64,000 bases of DNA from contig NZ_BDFO01000001.1 in assembly GCF_001748245.1 (NCBI RefSeq), positions 2,378,471 to 2,442,470 on the forward strand, in the 5' to 3' direction. Each line of letters starts with the position of its first letter. Position 1 is the first letter of the stretch. The stretch is from Oligoflexus tunisiensis (GTDB lineage: Bacteria; Bdellovibrionota_B; Oligoflexia; Oligoflexales; Oligoflexaceae). Position numbers and translations under genes: made by a program. Shown here in pieces: positions 45,501-55,533 of the stretch. The notes under the pieces are model-generated. The model searched no databases, was not told the DNA's origin, and saw only the letters and a list, made by a program, of their open reading frames with translations.

Positions 45501-45743
45501 CTGGCCACCAAGTTCTTTGGTCAGAAGTCCAGCATCGCAATCGTCGAGTTCGCTGGCAACTATCTGATCGCCTCAAGTTCTGACAACCCCTATACCTTCG
45601 ATATGCTCACCCCAATCGCTGCCGATTGGTCGAACGGATACGCGGTGGAAGCCGAAGCCTCGTACATCTTCGAATACTATAGGTACCTGAGACAGCTCGA
45701 AGGACGCCTTGTCCTCGACCGCTGTAACGACAGTATTGAATGA
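42597..45743 (+). CDS. zinc-dependent metalloprotease lipoprotein (metzincin-like)
   Basis: A 1048-residue lipoprotein (MKKILLCLPIIGMALSCAK, lipobox ALSC). The zinc site is HEFGHNLNLRHNF: His 582, Glu 583, His 586 and His 592, an HExxHxxxxxH metzincin pattern, with a possible Met-turn near STASVMDYQDL. Large zinc proteases of this kind with DUF4953/DUF5117-type cores occur in Bdellovibrionota and Bacteroidota. It should be anchored to the outer membrane or face the periplasm. A strong terminator follows. Confidence 0.88.
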   Translation: MKKILLCLPIIGMALSCAKTRPTERVPDINENRFEKAPLVNSDTWFAKETIVATDTLGGFGFVGLQSSVVAGKFEFSKDKLKFIRAASYDANKETLDSVIYSWDVEHSEYRLSESGGKVSNRQEENNYLEWNKKRYFKADLSEADLTLMDTKGEASCFENVTKSLVPESQSIKADRMSFEVDYTYRLKDECWLNYIQRALSEQTTHTVRVRYSFIPAPANGDYTPYRYTDDTDPLFDKYGYFTTVVEAKREDNRLENVFLMNRWNPNKTHTIYFAPGFPAEHKWLYNHPEFGVMARTNEILAKHNIKMRFKIEDAPEGVVFGDLGYSFVKFVEESSSESPLGYGPSDPNPFTGELIGSNSIIWTSSLKFYVERIKAAIESADSRENQSASDLYSKIADIFGDETGPDQWTDTAAPLTTVQRGDKAEFATDAARVFHLLLPKYTYAPYSLYSLPAGMESPEVKVANDILKKLNTYAEISPRIVDPNLFQATPGAAFDLDQRRYQNYYKDRFEVESALPQLTRATENVVRIQQEKLRQRLTKRAANANTIHYLDESAQGLGDADINGMTAEQIIDSILYRVAIHEFGHNLNLRHNFMGSVDGVNFHGDQDLIDREGKVIVGADGKPVRSKVSTASVMDYQDLVDEIRETFEWGKYDEAALAFAYSSGKIDLAKENNTLYLYCTDEHRSLNAMCNVYDKGTTPSQVALSLIENYDDSYAVANKRFGRAYWDSFSYADSRFNTMMQLRKFLPFAFQTFDSTMDTELSKFDFDTAKRDEIRRDIKNDQYQAGLMVAAFYHAVIQQSKAERPFLDDVTKNGSLRTIGIGPDKLYAAYFLFGAPEIQYSVKDYSAPFSFLSLRSVSSAFEEILKVNLKNQPDAYQGFINFGRMLYAETVTNYLYSSDYELRSRSDIKCLSAENMKTYFKPELNAFPAFDPDHKIRVDEAGNQVTSRLKAVNLVPERKEQILSDKGLATKFFGQKSSIAIVEFAGNYLIASSSDNPYTFDMLTPIAADWSNGYAVEAEASYIFEYYRYLRQLEGRLVLDRCNDSIE

Positions 45744-45768
45744 TCGCTGCTTAAGTCAGCTCGTCGAA

Positions 45769-45799
45769 GCACTGACCTCCGGGTCAGTGCTTTTTTTTT
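45769..45799 (+). terminator. rho-independent terminator of the metalloprotease operon
   Basis: GCACTGAC-CTCCGG-GTCAGTGC is a perfect 8-bp stem followed by nine T. It is a textbook intrinsic terminator, 26 bases after the stop codon. Confidence 0.93.
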
Positions 45800-46038
45800 A
45801 TCTGCGAATGCCACATTAATACCAGCTGGCAGCATGAGTGATATTCTGTATTTGCATGTAACTATCTAATGCACTTGTGTTTATAAAAATTCATAAGAAC
45901 TGACGAAGAAACATTGGACTAAATTGGTTTGGGATTGGTATTACTTTTCTAATTTCATGCAGCATGCAAACAAAGTGAAGATTTTCAAAAGGACACGGCA
46001 GACGTTGTTTCTCCAGCTGAAAATTTAAGGGAGGCATT

Positions 46039-47346
46039 ATGTTGAAACTGAAGAACTGGGCCATGGTCATGGGATTGATCTTATCAGTCAACAGCGCGAA
46101 GGCCGTCGCGAACATCCCCGATACGGCACCCAGGGTGGTGGCCACCTATTATCCGGAGTGGGCCGTGTATATGCGGCAGTATCCTGTTGAGCGCATACCT
46201 TTCGACAAGATCACGCATCTCATGTATGCATTCCTTCCCATCTGTGGACCCAATGAAAGTTTGAAAGTTTTGAATCCCAACGGTCATGCCCTTCTCCTTC
46301 AGGAATGTCTCAACAAGAAAGACTATGAGGTGACCATCCATGATACCTGGGCTGCCCTCGGGTCGACTCACAACAACTACGGGAAGCTCCTTCAGCAGAA
46401 GCAAAAGCACCCTCATCTTAAAGTGCTGATTTCCATTGGCGGCTGGAGCCTGTCCGACCCTTTCCATTATCTGGTCAAGTCCCAGGCATCCCGTGCTGTG
46501 TTCATCAATTCCGTGGTTCGCTTTCTCGAGCAGTATCCCATCTTTGATGGAGCTGATCTGGACTGGGAGTATCCGGCAGGAGGTGGAGCCAATAGCAGTC
46601 TTGGTTCGGAGGATGAGGGGGAAAATTTCATAGCGCTGGTTCAGGAAATGCGTGCGGCCCTGGACAAGGCTGGCGCTGAGAAGCAGAAGCACTATCTCCT
46701 CACCGCAGCCGTGGGATCAGCGCCGGCGAAAATATCCAAGGTTCCCTATGAAAAACTCTACACCAATCCTCAGCGTCCCGGACTCGATCTGATCTTTGCT
46801 ATGACCTATGACTACTACGGTGCATGGGACGGCATCCGGGGTCATACCGCAGGGCTTTTCCCTGCGGCGAATCCCGTGCTGCCAGGATTCAACGGTCATG
46901 AATCCATTCAGAATCTGATTCAGGCTGGTGTTCCTCGCGAGCGACTGGTCCTGGGCGTCTCCATGTATGGACGCGCCTGGCAGGATATTCAAGCGGAAGC
47001 AGGCTCGCCATTGAGCGCATCCAAAACGGATAATCTTGCCAGTGCCTGGGCTTTGGAACAGGGCATGTGGGAACCTGGAGTCATGGATTATAAATTCATC
47101 CAAAGCCGCTACCGCAATCATCCGGAATTCACTTTCATCTTTGATCAAAAAGCCAAAGCTCCCTATCTTTGGTCTGCCACCCGGAAAAAACTGATCAGCT
47201 ATGACAACAGTTGTTCAACCTCCTACAAGCATAAATATGTGAAGGAGAATGGACTTGCGGGAATCTTCGGCTGGGAAATCGACTCCGATAATGGCGATCT
47301 GCTGAATGCCATGCTCGGCCAGCCGCCTGTGGAAGAATGTCCCTAA
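46039..47346 (+). CDS. GH18 chitinase, secreted
   Basis: A 435-residue enzyme with a signal peptide (MLKLKNWAMVMGLILSVNSA). The GH18 signature DGADLDWEYP is complete (Asp 170, 173, 175 and catalytic Glu 177), preceded by LKVLISIGGWSLSDPF and followed by LIFAMTYDYYGAWDG and LVLGVSMYGRAW. It hydrolyses chitin or related GlcNAc polymers outside the cell. No carbohydrate-binding module is attached. AGGGAGG precedes ATG 46039. With the mannanase at 25513 it suggests attack on fungal or algal cell walls. Confidence 0.95.
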   Translation: MLKLKNWAMVMGLILSVNSAKAVANIPDTAPRVVATYYPEWAVYMRQYPVERIPFDKITHLMYAFLPICGPNESLKVLNPNGHALLLQECLNKKDYEVTIHDTWAALGSTHNNYGKLLQQKQKHPHLKVLISIGGWSLSDPFHYLVKSQASRAVFINSVVRFLEQYPIFDGADLDWEYPAGGGANSSLGSEDEGENFIALVQEMRAALDKAGAEKQKHYLLTAAVGSAPAKISKVPYEKLYTNPQRPGLDLIFAMTYDYYGAWDGIRGHTAGLFPAANPVLPGFNGHESIQNLIQAGVPRERLVLGVSMYGRAWQDIQAEAGSPLSASKTDNLASAWALEQGMWEPGVMDYKFIQSRYRNHPEFTFIFDQKAKAPYLWSATRKKLISYDNSCSTSYKHKYVKENGLAGIFGWEIDSDNGDLLNAMLGQPPVEECP

Positions 47347-47669
47347 GTAGAAGGCTCAACGGAACCAACCGGGTAGGGCTCGTAAGCCTTCTGGCAAACG
47401 AGGCCCCTGCCTTTCCACGGCGAATTTCATTTACGCCAGCTCATGATCCCCGACGTTAAGTGCCATACTTCCATGGGTTTTCCTTCTCGAATCCCAGGTA
47501 TAAAACCGCTCATATTTTATCGCAATCAGTAGGCTGTGACGCTGAGTAGCAACTCTCAATTCTGAATCTTAACAAATTGTATATTTCGTTGCGTTGACAC
47601 TTGACAGTGAGCTGGCTAACTAGAAACGCAAAGTTCTTATGGCCATCATTATTCTAAGGAGTAATTCTG
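47347..47669. other. intergenic stretch with a hairpin
   Basis: No gene is supported. AGAAGGCT (47349-47356) pairs with AGCCTTCT (47385-47392), a possible terminator-like hairpin of the chitinase gene. Two TTGACA sequences (47594 and 47601) may be -35 boxes for the TPR gene, but no good -10 follows at the proper distance. Confidence 0.4.
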
Positions 47670-49334
47670 ATGACTCGCTTCCTATCCCTGGGAATTTTCC
47701 TTGCTCTAAGCCTGCAGACTGCACAGGCCATGGCGCATGGGAATACCCCTCATGAAGATCACTGCTCGGAGATGGCGGACCACCAGCTGGGAAATTATAC
47801 CTTCCCAATTTCCACGACGAATCCAGCGGTTCAAAAGCTCGTCAATCAAGGTATAAACTGGGCCTTCGGCTTCAATCACGCTGCCGCTGAGGAACGCTTT
47901 GAAGCAGCCTTGAAACTCGATCCTGAGTGTGCCATGTGCTATTGGGGTTTGGCTTATGTCAAAGGACCCAACATCAATGCACCCATGCCCGCCGAGGCTG
48001 TTCCCGTGGCATTTCACGCGATCAGCGAGGCCATTGAAAGACTCGATCAAGTTACTACCAAAGAAGCTGCTTTGATCCGCGCGCTGTCAGCACGCTATAC
48101 AGCGAATCCTGCGGACGATCGCGTCGTCCTGGATCAGGCCTATGCCAACGCCATGAAGGAGGTTGCCAAGGCCTATCCGGATGATGAGAATATCGCGACT
48201 TTGGCCGTCGAAGCGCTCATGGACACGATGCCTTGGAATTATTGGACCCCCGATGGAAAACCTCGGGAAGGTACCGAGGAGATGATCAGGACCCTAAAGA
48301 ACGTGCTCGAGAAGAATCCTTTGCATCCAGGAGCCATTCATTTCCTGATTCACATTGTGGAAAAGGAGCGACCTGAGTTGGCTGAAGCGGAGGCCGATCG
48401 TCTGGTGGATCTGGTCCCAGGCGCAGGCCACCTGCAACACATGGCCGCGCATATCTATATCCGGGTTGGGCGCTACCACGATGCGGTGCGAGTGAACGAA
48501 CTTGCCATCAAAGCTGATCAGGAATATTTGGCCATGTGCCCGGATCCGGACAATCCCTATCGCCTTCTCTATGTGCCCCACAACTATCATTTCCTGGTGG
48601 CTGCAGCCATCTTCGAAGGTCGCGAGCAACTTGCCCGTAAGACTGCCCAGGACCTGCGCAAGTACATTGAACCCTATGCGCAGCAGTCTCCCGAAGCTGT
48701 GGATCTCCAGCAGTTCTGGATCACCCCTCTGCTCGCCGCGATTCGGTTTCAGGACTGGACCAGTGTCATGCAGGAAGCTGAACCCAGAGAGAGCTGGATT
48801 TATGCCCGAGCTCTCTGGCATTTCGGTCGCGCCCGAGCCATGATCAGCATGGGCAAGGTCGCGGAAGCCTCCGTTGAAATCATGCGTATGGAAGAACTGG
48901 CCATGCGGGAGGATATGAAAACCTCGCTGCTCGCAGGACTCAATCCAGCCGCCCATGTGCTCATGATTGGAGTGGAGGAAGTCAAAGGCGAGCTGGCCTT
49001 CATGCAAAAGAATTTCGACCAGGCCATCCAACACTTTCATCAGGCTGTGGAACGGCAGGATAGTCTTACCTACATTGAACCACCTGCCTGGTATCAGTCG
49101 ATGCGTCTTGCTCTTGGGAAAGCCTACCAGGCGGCTGGACGTTATACTGATGCCGAGCGGGTTTATCGGGAGGATCTGGACGAATTCCCTAAAAACGGCT
49201 GGGCCCTCTTTGGACTCTATACAAGTCTGTCTGCACAGCATCGACTCGATGAAGCTGCACAGGTCCTTGCGGATTACAAAAAGGCCTGGCAATACGCGGA
49301 TACGGAAGCCGGTCCCGACCAGATCGACATTTAA
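47670..49334 (+). CDS. exported tetratricopeptide-repeat protein
   Basis: A 554-residue protein with a signal peptide (to about AQAMAHG). The N-terminal part has a His-rich start (GNTPHEDHCSEMADHQ) and a TPR (AAAEERFEAALKLDPECAMCYWGLAYVKGP is its pattern in part). More TPR-like helices occur in the middle and near the end (AYQAAGRYTDAERVYREDL). Family members are found near copper or cytochrome genes in other bacteria, but no such neighbours are seen here. AAGGAG precedes ATG 47670. Confidence 0.82.
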   Translation: MTRFLSLGIFLALSLQTAQAMAHGNTPHEDHCSEMADHQLGNYTFPISTTNPAVQKLVNQGINWAFGFNHAAAEERFEAALKLDPECAMCYWGLAYVKGPNINAPMPAEAVPVAFHAISEAIERLDQVTTKEAALIRALSARYTANPADDRVVLDQAYANAMKEVAKAYPDDENIATLAVEALMDTMPWNYWTPDGKPREGTEEMIRTLKNVLEKNPLHPGAIHFLIHIVEKERPELAEAEADRLVDLVPGAGHLQHMAAHIYIRVGRYHDAVRVNELAIKADQEYLAMCPDPDNPYRLLYVPHNYHFLVAAAIFEGREQLARKTAQDLRKYIEPYAQQSPEAVDLQQFWITPLLAAIRFQDWTSVMQEAEPRESWIYARALWHFGRARAMISMGKVAEASVEIMRMEELAMREDMKTSLLAGLNPAAHVLMIGVEEVKGELAFMQKNFDQAIQHFHQAVERQDSLTYIEPPAWYQSMRLALGKAYQAAGRYTDAERVYREDLDEFPKNGWALFGLYTSLSAQHRLDEAAQVLADYKKAWQYADTEAGPDQIDI

Positions 49335-49499
49335 TTCTAAAGCAGGCTCGCCTCGCATGAGGCGATGCTTTATGCAACTTGCTGTAATGACGATCGAAAA
49401 GACGAAATATCGGAATCTCTCCCTCCTGCACAAATTTCTAAACTTTTACCCCGTTTCGACCGATAGACTGGTGCCACATTACATCCGGAGTGACACCAT

Positions 49500-50144
49500 A
49501 TGAAGCTGCGAAACCGCCTTTTCATGACTTTGGGAATCCTTGGACTCGTCATGGGCTGCACGGATGGTCGATTCAAGGGCGGAGGTTCCAGTGCTCAGGC
49601 TCCGCTGGAAAAACCCGTCGAAACGGAAAAAACAGCAGATGCCACCCCCACGGTCAACGCAGAGTTTGGAGTGGATGGGGTCTTTCGCATTGGGGATGGG
49701 ACAGCGGGCGCTCAAAGTGCGTGTGTCGGGGAACTCAAATCCTTCGATCTCAAAGGCACGATCTACTACTTCCAATTCGAAGTGTTAAATGATGATACAC
49801 AGGTTGAACTGTCCATAGGCAAGATCTGTGGCGTGGACCGGGCGGATACCAATGTTGTCTCCGTCATCAGGAGCGATAGCGGAACCGAGCAGCTTCCCGA
49901 AAAAGTTCTTCCGACCGATGCGTCTCAACTTGCTCAACCCGTCTGGACACCTTTCCCCGCTTTCAAGCTTCAAAAGGGAACTTATTCAGTCGTCGTGACC
50001 TCGAAAAATGTCCTTGGCAAACCCAAAGCACCGGGCCCGGCTACGACCCCTTCCGGGGTCGACGACCATGATGACTTTCTGATTGGAAACATCATTCTGA
50101 AAGGTGACAAGCCTATCCAATCTGTCAAAGTCTATGCAGAATGA
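49500..50144 (+). CDS. lipoprotein of unknown function
   Basis: A 214-residue lipoprotein (MKLRNRLFMTLGILGLVMGC, lipobox VMGC). A Ser/Thr/Glu-rich linker is followed by a beta-rich domain (GTIYYFQFEVLND, YSVVVTSKNVLG, FLIGNIILKGDK). No family recognised. CCGGAG lies before ATG 49500. It is followed by an imperfect hairpin at 50160. Confidence 0.75.
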   Translation: MKLRNRLFMTLGILGLVMGCTDGRFKGGGSSAQAPLEKPVETEKTADATPTVNAEFGVDGVFRIGDGTAGAQSACVGELKSFDLKGTIYYFQFEVLNDDTQVELSIGKICGVDRADTNVVSVIRSDSGTEQLPEKVLPTDASQLAQPVWTPFPAFKLQKGTYSVVVTSKNVLGKPKAPGPATTPSGVDDHDDFLIGNIILKGDKPIQSVKVYAE

Positions 50145-50159
50145 TCTCGAGAAGGAACC

Positions 50160-50188
50160 GGCCCATCTCGCGGAAGCGGGATGTGGCC
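50160..50188 (+). terminator. hairpin after the lipoprotein gene
   Basis: GGCC and ATCTCGC pair with GCGGGAT and GGCC around a GGAA loop, 15 bases after the stop codon. No T-tract, so moderate support. Confidence 0.45.
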
Positions 50189-50298
50189 AAATAGGCTGAT
50201 TTTCCTGTCTTCCCTAATTTGATTGACAGCTCCTAAAACTCCCCGCTATTCACAATAAAAGATTATTGAACAAACTCGAACGAACAGGGAAATCATTG

Positions 50299-51090
50299 AT
50301 GATACGATTCCTCGTAGCCACATTTTTGACTCTTGCAGGTACGCAATTAAGCTTTGCAGCTAATTCGCGTGAAGTTCTGAGGGTGAGACTGCACATTCCG
50401 CGCGGAGACTCCTGGTACAATATGCGTCTGCCCAGGCCTCAAAATATCAATCCCTTTCAAATTTTTTATACGCCGAGTCGAGATTGTAACGAATTTTATC
50501 TCAGCGTTGGGGTCTGGTATCCGGGAGCATCGTCCTGGGACAATGCTTATTATGACGGCTCAGTCTTCACCACAGACGATCAAGATGTCCACTCAGTCCA
50601 GTTTCGTTTTCAATCCCGGTACGCCGACCAAACCTGTGATATCACCCTGGTGACGTTCGATCAGGTCCCCGGGCCGCAGCCACAGCCGGAACCAGAACCA
50701 GAACCGGAACCACAACCTGAACCGCAGCCAGAACCGCAGCCAGAGCCGGAGCCAGAGCCGGAGCCGGAGCCGGATTTACCTGGTCAATGGGTTGAAGCTG
50801 GCACTTTAAACTTTCCCGGTGGTGCCAACAAACAAGGCAACCTGCAGTTGAATTCGGCCTACTATGCGCGTGATATCGCCATTAAAGTTCCTGACGATTG
50901 TCAGGACATCCGGATCGATGAGGTCGGAATTCTGCGCCAGACTCTGTACACGAAGGCCAATCCATTGCCCAACAACCCTGGAGTTTTCCGGCTCGATGAA
51001 ATTTCTTCCTTCCGCAACGCGCGTGTGGTCATCAGCGGTCCTGAAGGACAAGGCTGTCAGATAGGTTTCTTCGTTTACGATCACACGTGA
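50299..51090 (+). CDS. secreted protein with a Pro-Glu/Pro-Gln repeat linker
   Basis: A 263-residue exported protein (signal MIRFLVATFLTLAGTQLSFA). Two small beta-rich domains with single disulfide-capable Cys pairs are joined by a linker of about 40 residues made of PE and PQ repeats (about 125-165), which should be extended and stiff. The N-terminal domain has RVRLHIPRGDSWYNMRLP. Family unknown. The start is ATG 50299 with AGGGA upstream; a TTG at 50266 in the same frame would bury the signal. Confidence 0.75.
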   Translation: MIRFLVATFLTLAGTQLSFAANSREVLRVRLHIPRGDSWYNMRLPRPQNINPFQIFYTPSRDCNEFYLSVGVWYPGASSWDNAYYDGSVFTTDDQDVHSVQFRFQSRYADQTCDITLVTFDQVPGPQPQPEPEPEPEPQPEPQPEPQPEPEPEPEPEPDLPGQWVEAGTLNFPGGANKQGNLQLNSAYYARDIAIKVPDDCQDIRIDEVGILRQTLYTKANPLPNNPGVFRLDEISSFRNARVVISGPEGQGCQIGFFVYDHT

Positions 51091-51209
51091 AGGAGGCACC
51101 ATAAGATCTCGCACAACCCAGTTTTACAATTTAAACGATGCGCGGTGTGGACTGCCGCAGTGAGCTTCCCATGACCTCAAGGTAAGCCTGGCCTTTTCCG
51201 ATATAAGGC

Positions 51210-51230
51210 GGGCCTACAGGATGTAGGCCC
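51210..51230 (+). terminator. hairpin between two lipoprotein/secreted genes
   Basis: GGGCCTAC-AGGAT-GTAGGCCC is a perfect 8-bp stem with a 5-base loop, 34 bases before the GTG of the VWA gene. It lacks a T-tract and could also act on the 5' leader of that gene. Confidence 0.45.
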
Positions 51231-51263
51231 TGAATCGGTTAAAGCCTAGGAAGGGAGCTCGTT

Positions 51264-53408
51264 GTGGTTCATCTCTTTGATTCAAGAACTTACCGACTTT
51301 TCCTGCTTCTCCCCATCCTCCATATCACCGCTTGCGGAAGTAAAGAATTCCATGGATCCACTCCGGTGCAGCAAACGCCCGTTTTCGATGCAGACGTCTC
51401 TGTCTCGCCACTGGAAAGCCAGGAGACCAGTCTGCCGACTCCGGTTGCCATGAATCCCGATACTTTGGAGGGACGGTATCCCGCGGCCCAGGTCCTGACG
51501 GATCAGCTTCGCTTCACCATTGATACACAAGTGGTCACGACCGAGTTTGAACTCAAGGATATCCATAAGGAACAGAGGGAAGTTTTCCGCCAGGTCGCTC
51601 GCGAAAGTCGTATGGAAACCTTTCAGCAGGGGCACCCTCCCAAAGGGAAACAGGATGTCTTTGACCAACAGGCGCAGAAGGGACCTGTCGATATACTGTT
51701 GGTTATTGACAACAGTATTTCCATGACGGAAGAGCAGATAAATTTGAGCGACAAGATGCACGATCTGGTCGCATCTTTAGGAAACAGTGACTGGCAGATA
51801 GGAGTTATCTCCACAACCGCCGTTTTTGAAAACGGTGAACCGCAATGTCTGATGAACGTCATCCGATCGACGGAACCCGATGCTGCCGCAAAGTTCAGAA
51901 CCGCGGTCCTGGCGGGAACCACCGGTGATTCGAATGAGCAAGGGATCCTTCAAGCTGTGGTCGGCCTTTCCTGTCCTTCGCGCCCCTGGCTGCGCTCTCA
52001 GACGCCCGTGGCCGTACTTATAGTGTCCGATGAAGATAATTGCAGTGCGGATGGTGTGGATTGTCGCGGCAGTGTTGCGGAAAACGAAAATTACCTCATT
52101 CAATTTGTTGAGCAAACGCTGGGTCGGGAAATCGGTAAAAATGCCGGCTTTTATGGGATTTTCTCTCCGCCTGCTGACCCTTGCCAGACATCCCCGAATG
52201 TTGGACTGCAATACCAGCGACTGGTGGATTACAAGGCCCAGGGTATGGTGAATTATGGAAACATTTGCGATGCCAGTTACAAGACGACTTTGAATCGAAT
52301 TTCCGACAACATCGCCGTCCTCCTTGGCAGTCAGTTTGAGCTCAAGGAGACGCCCCTGCCGGACAGCCTCAAGCTGAAGCTGGTCCTGAGCGGAGGGACG
52401 GAAAAGATTCTGGAGCCTCATGAATTCAGCCTGAATCAAAGGACAATCCTGTTTGCTCCTGGCCATGAACCCCCTGCCAGTGCCCATCTGGTGGCCGATT
52501 ATTTGGTTGCAGGCCAACCTTTGTGGAAAAAGCTAACACTCGCGGAAAAACCCGGCCAGGACACACTGGAAGTTCGCATCAATGATGAGCTGCTCGAGAA
52601 ACACCAGTACCAGTGGAACGACAGAAACCTGGAATTTGCTGATTTTCCTCCAGCGAACGCTGTGGTTCGTATCAACTATGCGCTCGATAAGCCGCTGAAC
52701 AAAAAATTCAGTCTCTCGTCGCCAGCCCTTGCGGACTCGCTTCAGGTTGCCATTAATGGTCAGCCCACCCAGGCCTGGCATGTTGATGCCCGGGGACTGG
52801 AAATCGTCTTCGACCCGGCTCCTGCCTATGGTTCTGAAATTGCTTTGACGTGGACCTCACGCGTGGGGCCGCAATTGACCTATGCTCTGCCTGTCGCCAC
52901 CGAGAGCAGCGGCCACAAGATTTGGGATGGGACCTGGTCGGTGCCCTTTGCCGAGAATGAGGGACTCTTTACCATTCCGGCTGCAGTTCATCGACCCGGC
53001 AAGACGCTCACCCTCCAGTATGAGATGCCGGATGCTCGCACCCGGACATTCCCTCTTGCGCATAAGCCCATTCCTCGAAGTGCCCAACTGGAACAGGGGG
53101 ATCATAGCTGTCAGTTCGGAGCGGGACTGGAGTTGATGGATGATCAACTTATCAGCACCTGCGGCGTCAGAAGTCGCACGGAATTTGTCGTGACCTATCA
53201 GTATTACGAGCCGCAATCGGAATTCACTTTGCCCGGCGTTGAGAATCCTGAAATCGGCCATTGGAAGGTCTATGTCAATGGAGTCGAGACGGATGATTAT
53301 GTCCGCAAAGGCTCGACCTTTACCTTTCCTGTGCCTGTTGCACCCGATGCCTTGATCGGACTGCAGTATACGCTCCCAGGAACAGGTTCCATTTCTCCAA
53401 GTTTATAA
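51264..53408 (+). CDS. von Willebrand factor A-domain lipoprotein
   Basis: A 714-residue lipoprotein (LFLLLPILHITACG, lipobox ITAC). A VWA domain begins near residue 147 with VDILLVIDNSISMTEEQ, giving the DxSxS metal site, and runs to about 350. The rest (about 370-714) is beta-rich with repeated-looking segments (LADSLQVAINGQPT, FTLPGVENPEIGHWKVYVNG). It probably binds a partner on the cell surface. GTG 51264 follows GGGAG. A fibrinogen-like lipoprotein gene begins 12 bases later, so the two are likely cotranscribed. Confidence 0.84.
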   Translation: MVHLFDSRTYRLFLLLPILHITACGSKEFHGSTPVQQTPVFDADVSVSPLESQETSLPTPVAMNPDTLEGRYPAAQVLTDQLRFTIDTQVVTTEFELKDIHKEQREVFRQVARESRMETFQQGHPPKGKQDVFDQQAQKGPVDILLVIDNSISMTEEQINLSDKMHDLVASLGNSDWQIGVISTTAVFENGEPQCLMNVIRSTEPDAAAKFRTAVLAGTTGDSNEQGILQAVVGLSCPSRPWLRSQTPVAVLIVSDEDNCSADGVDCRGSVAENENYLIQFVEQTLGREIGKNAGFYGIFSPPADPCQTSPNVGLQYQRLVDYKAQGMVNYGNICDASYKTTLNRISDNIAVLLGSQFELKETPLPDSLKLKLVLSGGTEKILEPHEFSLNQRTILFAPGHEPPASAHLVADYLVAGQPLWKKLTLAEKPGQDTLEVRINDELLEKHQYQWNDRNLEFADFPPANAVVRINYALDKPLNKKFSLSSPALADSLQVAINGQPTQAWHVDARGLEIVFDPAPAYGSEIALTWTSRVGPQLTYALPVATESSGHKIWDGTWSVPFAENEGLFTIPAAVHRPGKTLTLQYEMPDARTRTFPLAHKPIPRSAQLEQGDHSCQFGAGLELMDDQLISTCGVRSRTEFVVTYQYYEPQSEFTLPGVENPEIGHWKVYVNGVETDDYVRKGSTFTFPVPVAPDALIGLQYTLPGTGSISPSL

Positions 53409-53420
53409 AGGAACCCTGCG

Positions 53421-54302
53421 ATGAACCGTGTCATGCTTGGTTGTTTCGTCTTTGTTCCACTGCTCGCTTGTCACGCGCGAGAGCAACCTCGTGCTCCGGA
53501 TGAAGGCGATACCTCCGTTGTCATTGGTGCCGAATCCGGAGTCCAAGGCCATGCCAACGACTTGCCGCAGGGACCGGAAGAAGGGCCGGAGCCTCAGGAG
53601 CTTCCCAAGGCTGATGTCGACTCTCAGGAAGAGGACTTTTTTCCTGAGAGCTGCCTGGCCTTGAAGGCCGCGGATCCGTCTCTGCCGAGTGCGGTTTACA
53701 ACATTTATCCTCAGAACGGGGCACTCCAGGGAATGGCGATGCCAGCCTACTGTGATATGGAAACGGACGGCGGCGGCTGGACTCTGATTTTGAACTACAA
53801 TCACAAAGGTACGACCAACCCTGAGTTGGCCGTTCGAGTTGATAGTCTGCCGCTCCCGGGGAGCGATGTTCTCGGGATTGACGAATCGCTTGAATTTGAG
53901 CATTGGGGGCATGCCGGCAACGAAATGCTGCGTGCTCTTACGGGTTTCCGTGAGCTTCGCTTTTACTGTCGTTCCTCGGAAAATACGCGAGTTTTACACT
54001 TCAAGACGGCTGACGTGTCCTGCATAGAGGCTGTGCAATTGGGAAATGGCAGCTGCGGGAATCTGAGGAATAATTTCATTCCCATGAACGATCATACCGC
54101 GATCCTGCCCGCTTCTTTGGATCGCGCAGAATTCGATAGGTTTGATGAAACCTTGACCTATAACACATTCGGCAAGACGGAAGCCGAGACCCCGGATCGC
54201 ATGTGGAGTATTCGTGCGGAGCCCAGTCAACAAGTCTGGGAGTGCGACTACGGATCGAACAGCGCGACCTTTCATACACTTCATCGTGTCTGGATTCGCT
54301 AA
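53421..54302 (+). CDS. lipoprotein with a fibrinogen-like C-terminal domain
   Basis: A 293-residue lipoprotein (MNRVMLGCFVFVPLLACH, lipobox LLAC). After an acidic linker (to about 75) the mature end resembles a fibrinogen C-terminal domain: SCLALKAADPSLPSAVYNI, YCDMETDGGGWTLILNYN, then Cys-containing beta segments to the end. Such domains are rare in bacteria and bind glycans or proteins in animals. AAGGA precedes ATG 53421, and the gene follows the VWA lipoprotein by 12 bases. A strong hairpin follows the stop. Confidence 0.83.
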   Translation: MNRVMLGCFVFVPLLACHAREQPRAPDEGDTSVVIGAESGVQGHANDLPQGPEEGPEPQELPKADVDSQEEDFFPESCLALKAADPSLPSAVYNIYPQNGALQGMAMPAYCDMETDGGGWTLILNYNHKGTTNPELAVRVDSLPLPGSDVLGIDESLEFEHWGHAGNEMLRALTGFRELRFYCRSSENTRVLHFKTADVSCIEAVQLGNGSCGNLRNNFIPMNDHTAILPASLDRAEFDRFDETLTYNTFGKTEAETPDRMWSIRAEPSQQVWECDYGSNSATFHTLHRVWIR

Positions 54303-54339
54303 CAGTTCACGCGCGGAACGCAACGTGTCTCGACAGATG

Positions 54340-54390
54340 ACGCTGACCAATAAGGAAACAATTCTTCCATGGTCAGCGTTTTGCTTTTTC
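54340..54390 (+). terminator. hairpin terminator after the fibrinogen-like gene
   Basis: ACGCTGACCA and TGGTCAGCGT are perfect 10-base arms around a 20-base loop, followed by TTTGCTTTTTC. A good intrinsic terminator candidate, 37 bases after the stop. Confidence 0.78.
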
Positions 54391-54525
54391 ATAAATTCGC
54401 GCCTTTTATCCTGAATAATTCATGCTTTCGATTCAACTTGAGCCGTGTTCTTTATTGAGCATTGTAAATTCTCATTTGTTTTTTTTTGCTGTAGGATGGC
54501 AGCCTAACTTTATCTGGAGTTCTCC

Positions 54526-55464
<939 letters not shown>

Positions 55465-55496
55465 GCCCGAACCTTGGAAATAGAAAATCCAGTGAT

Positions 55497-55533
55497 AACG
55501 AAGCCAGCGAAGTGTCCTTGGGCTTCGTTTTAC
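55497..55533 (+). terminator. terminator of the collagen-like gene
   Basis: AACGAAGCC and GGCTTCGTT form a 9-bp stem around a 15-base loop and are followed by TTA. It lies 33 bases after the stop. Confidence 0.6.
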
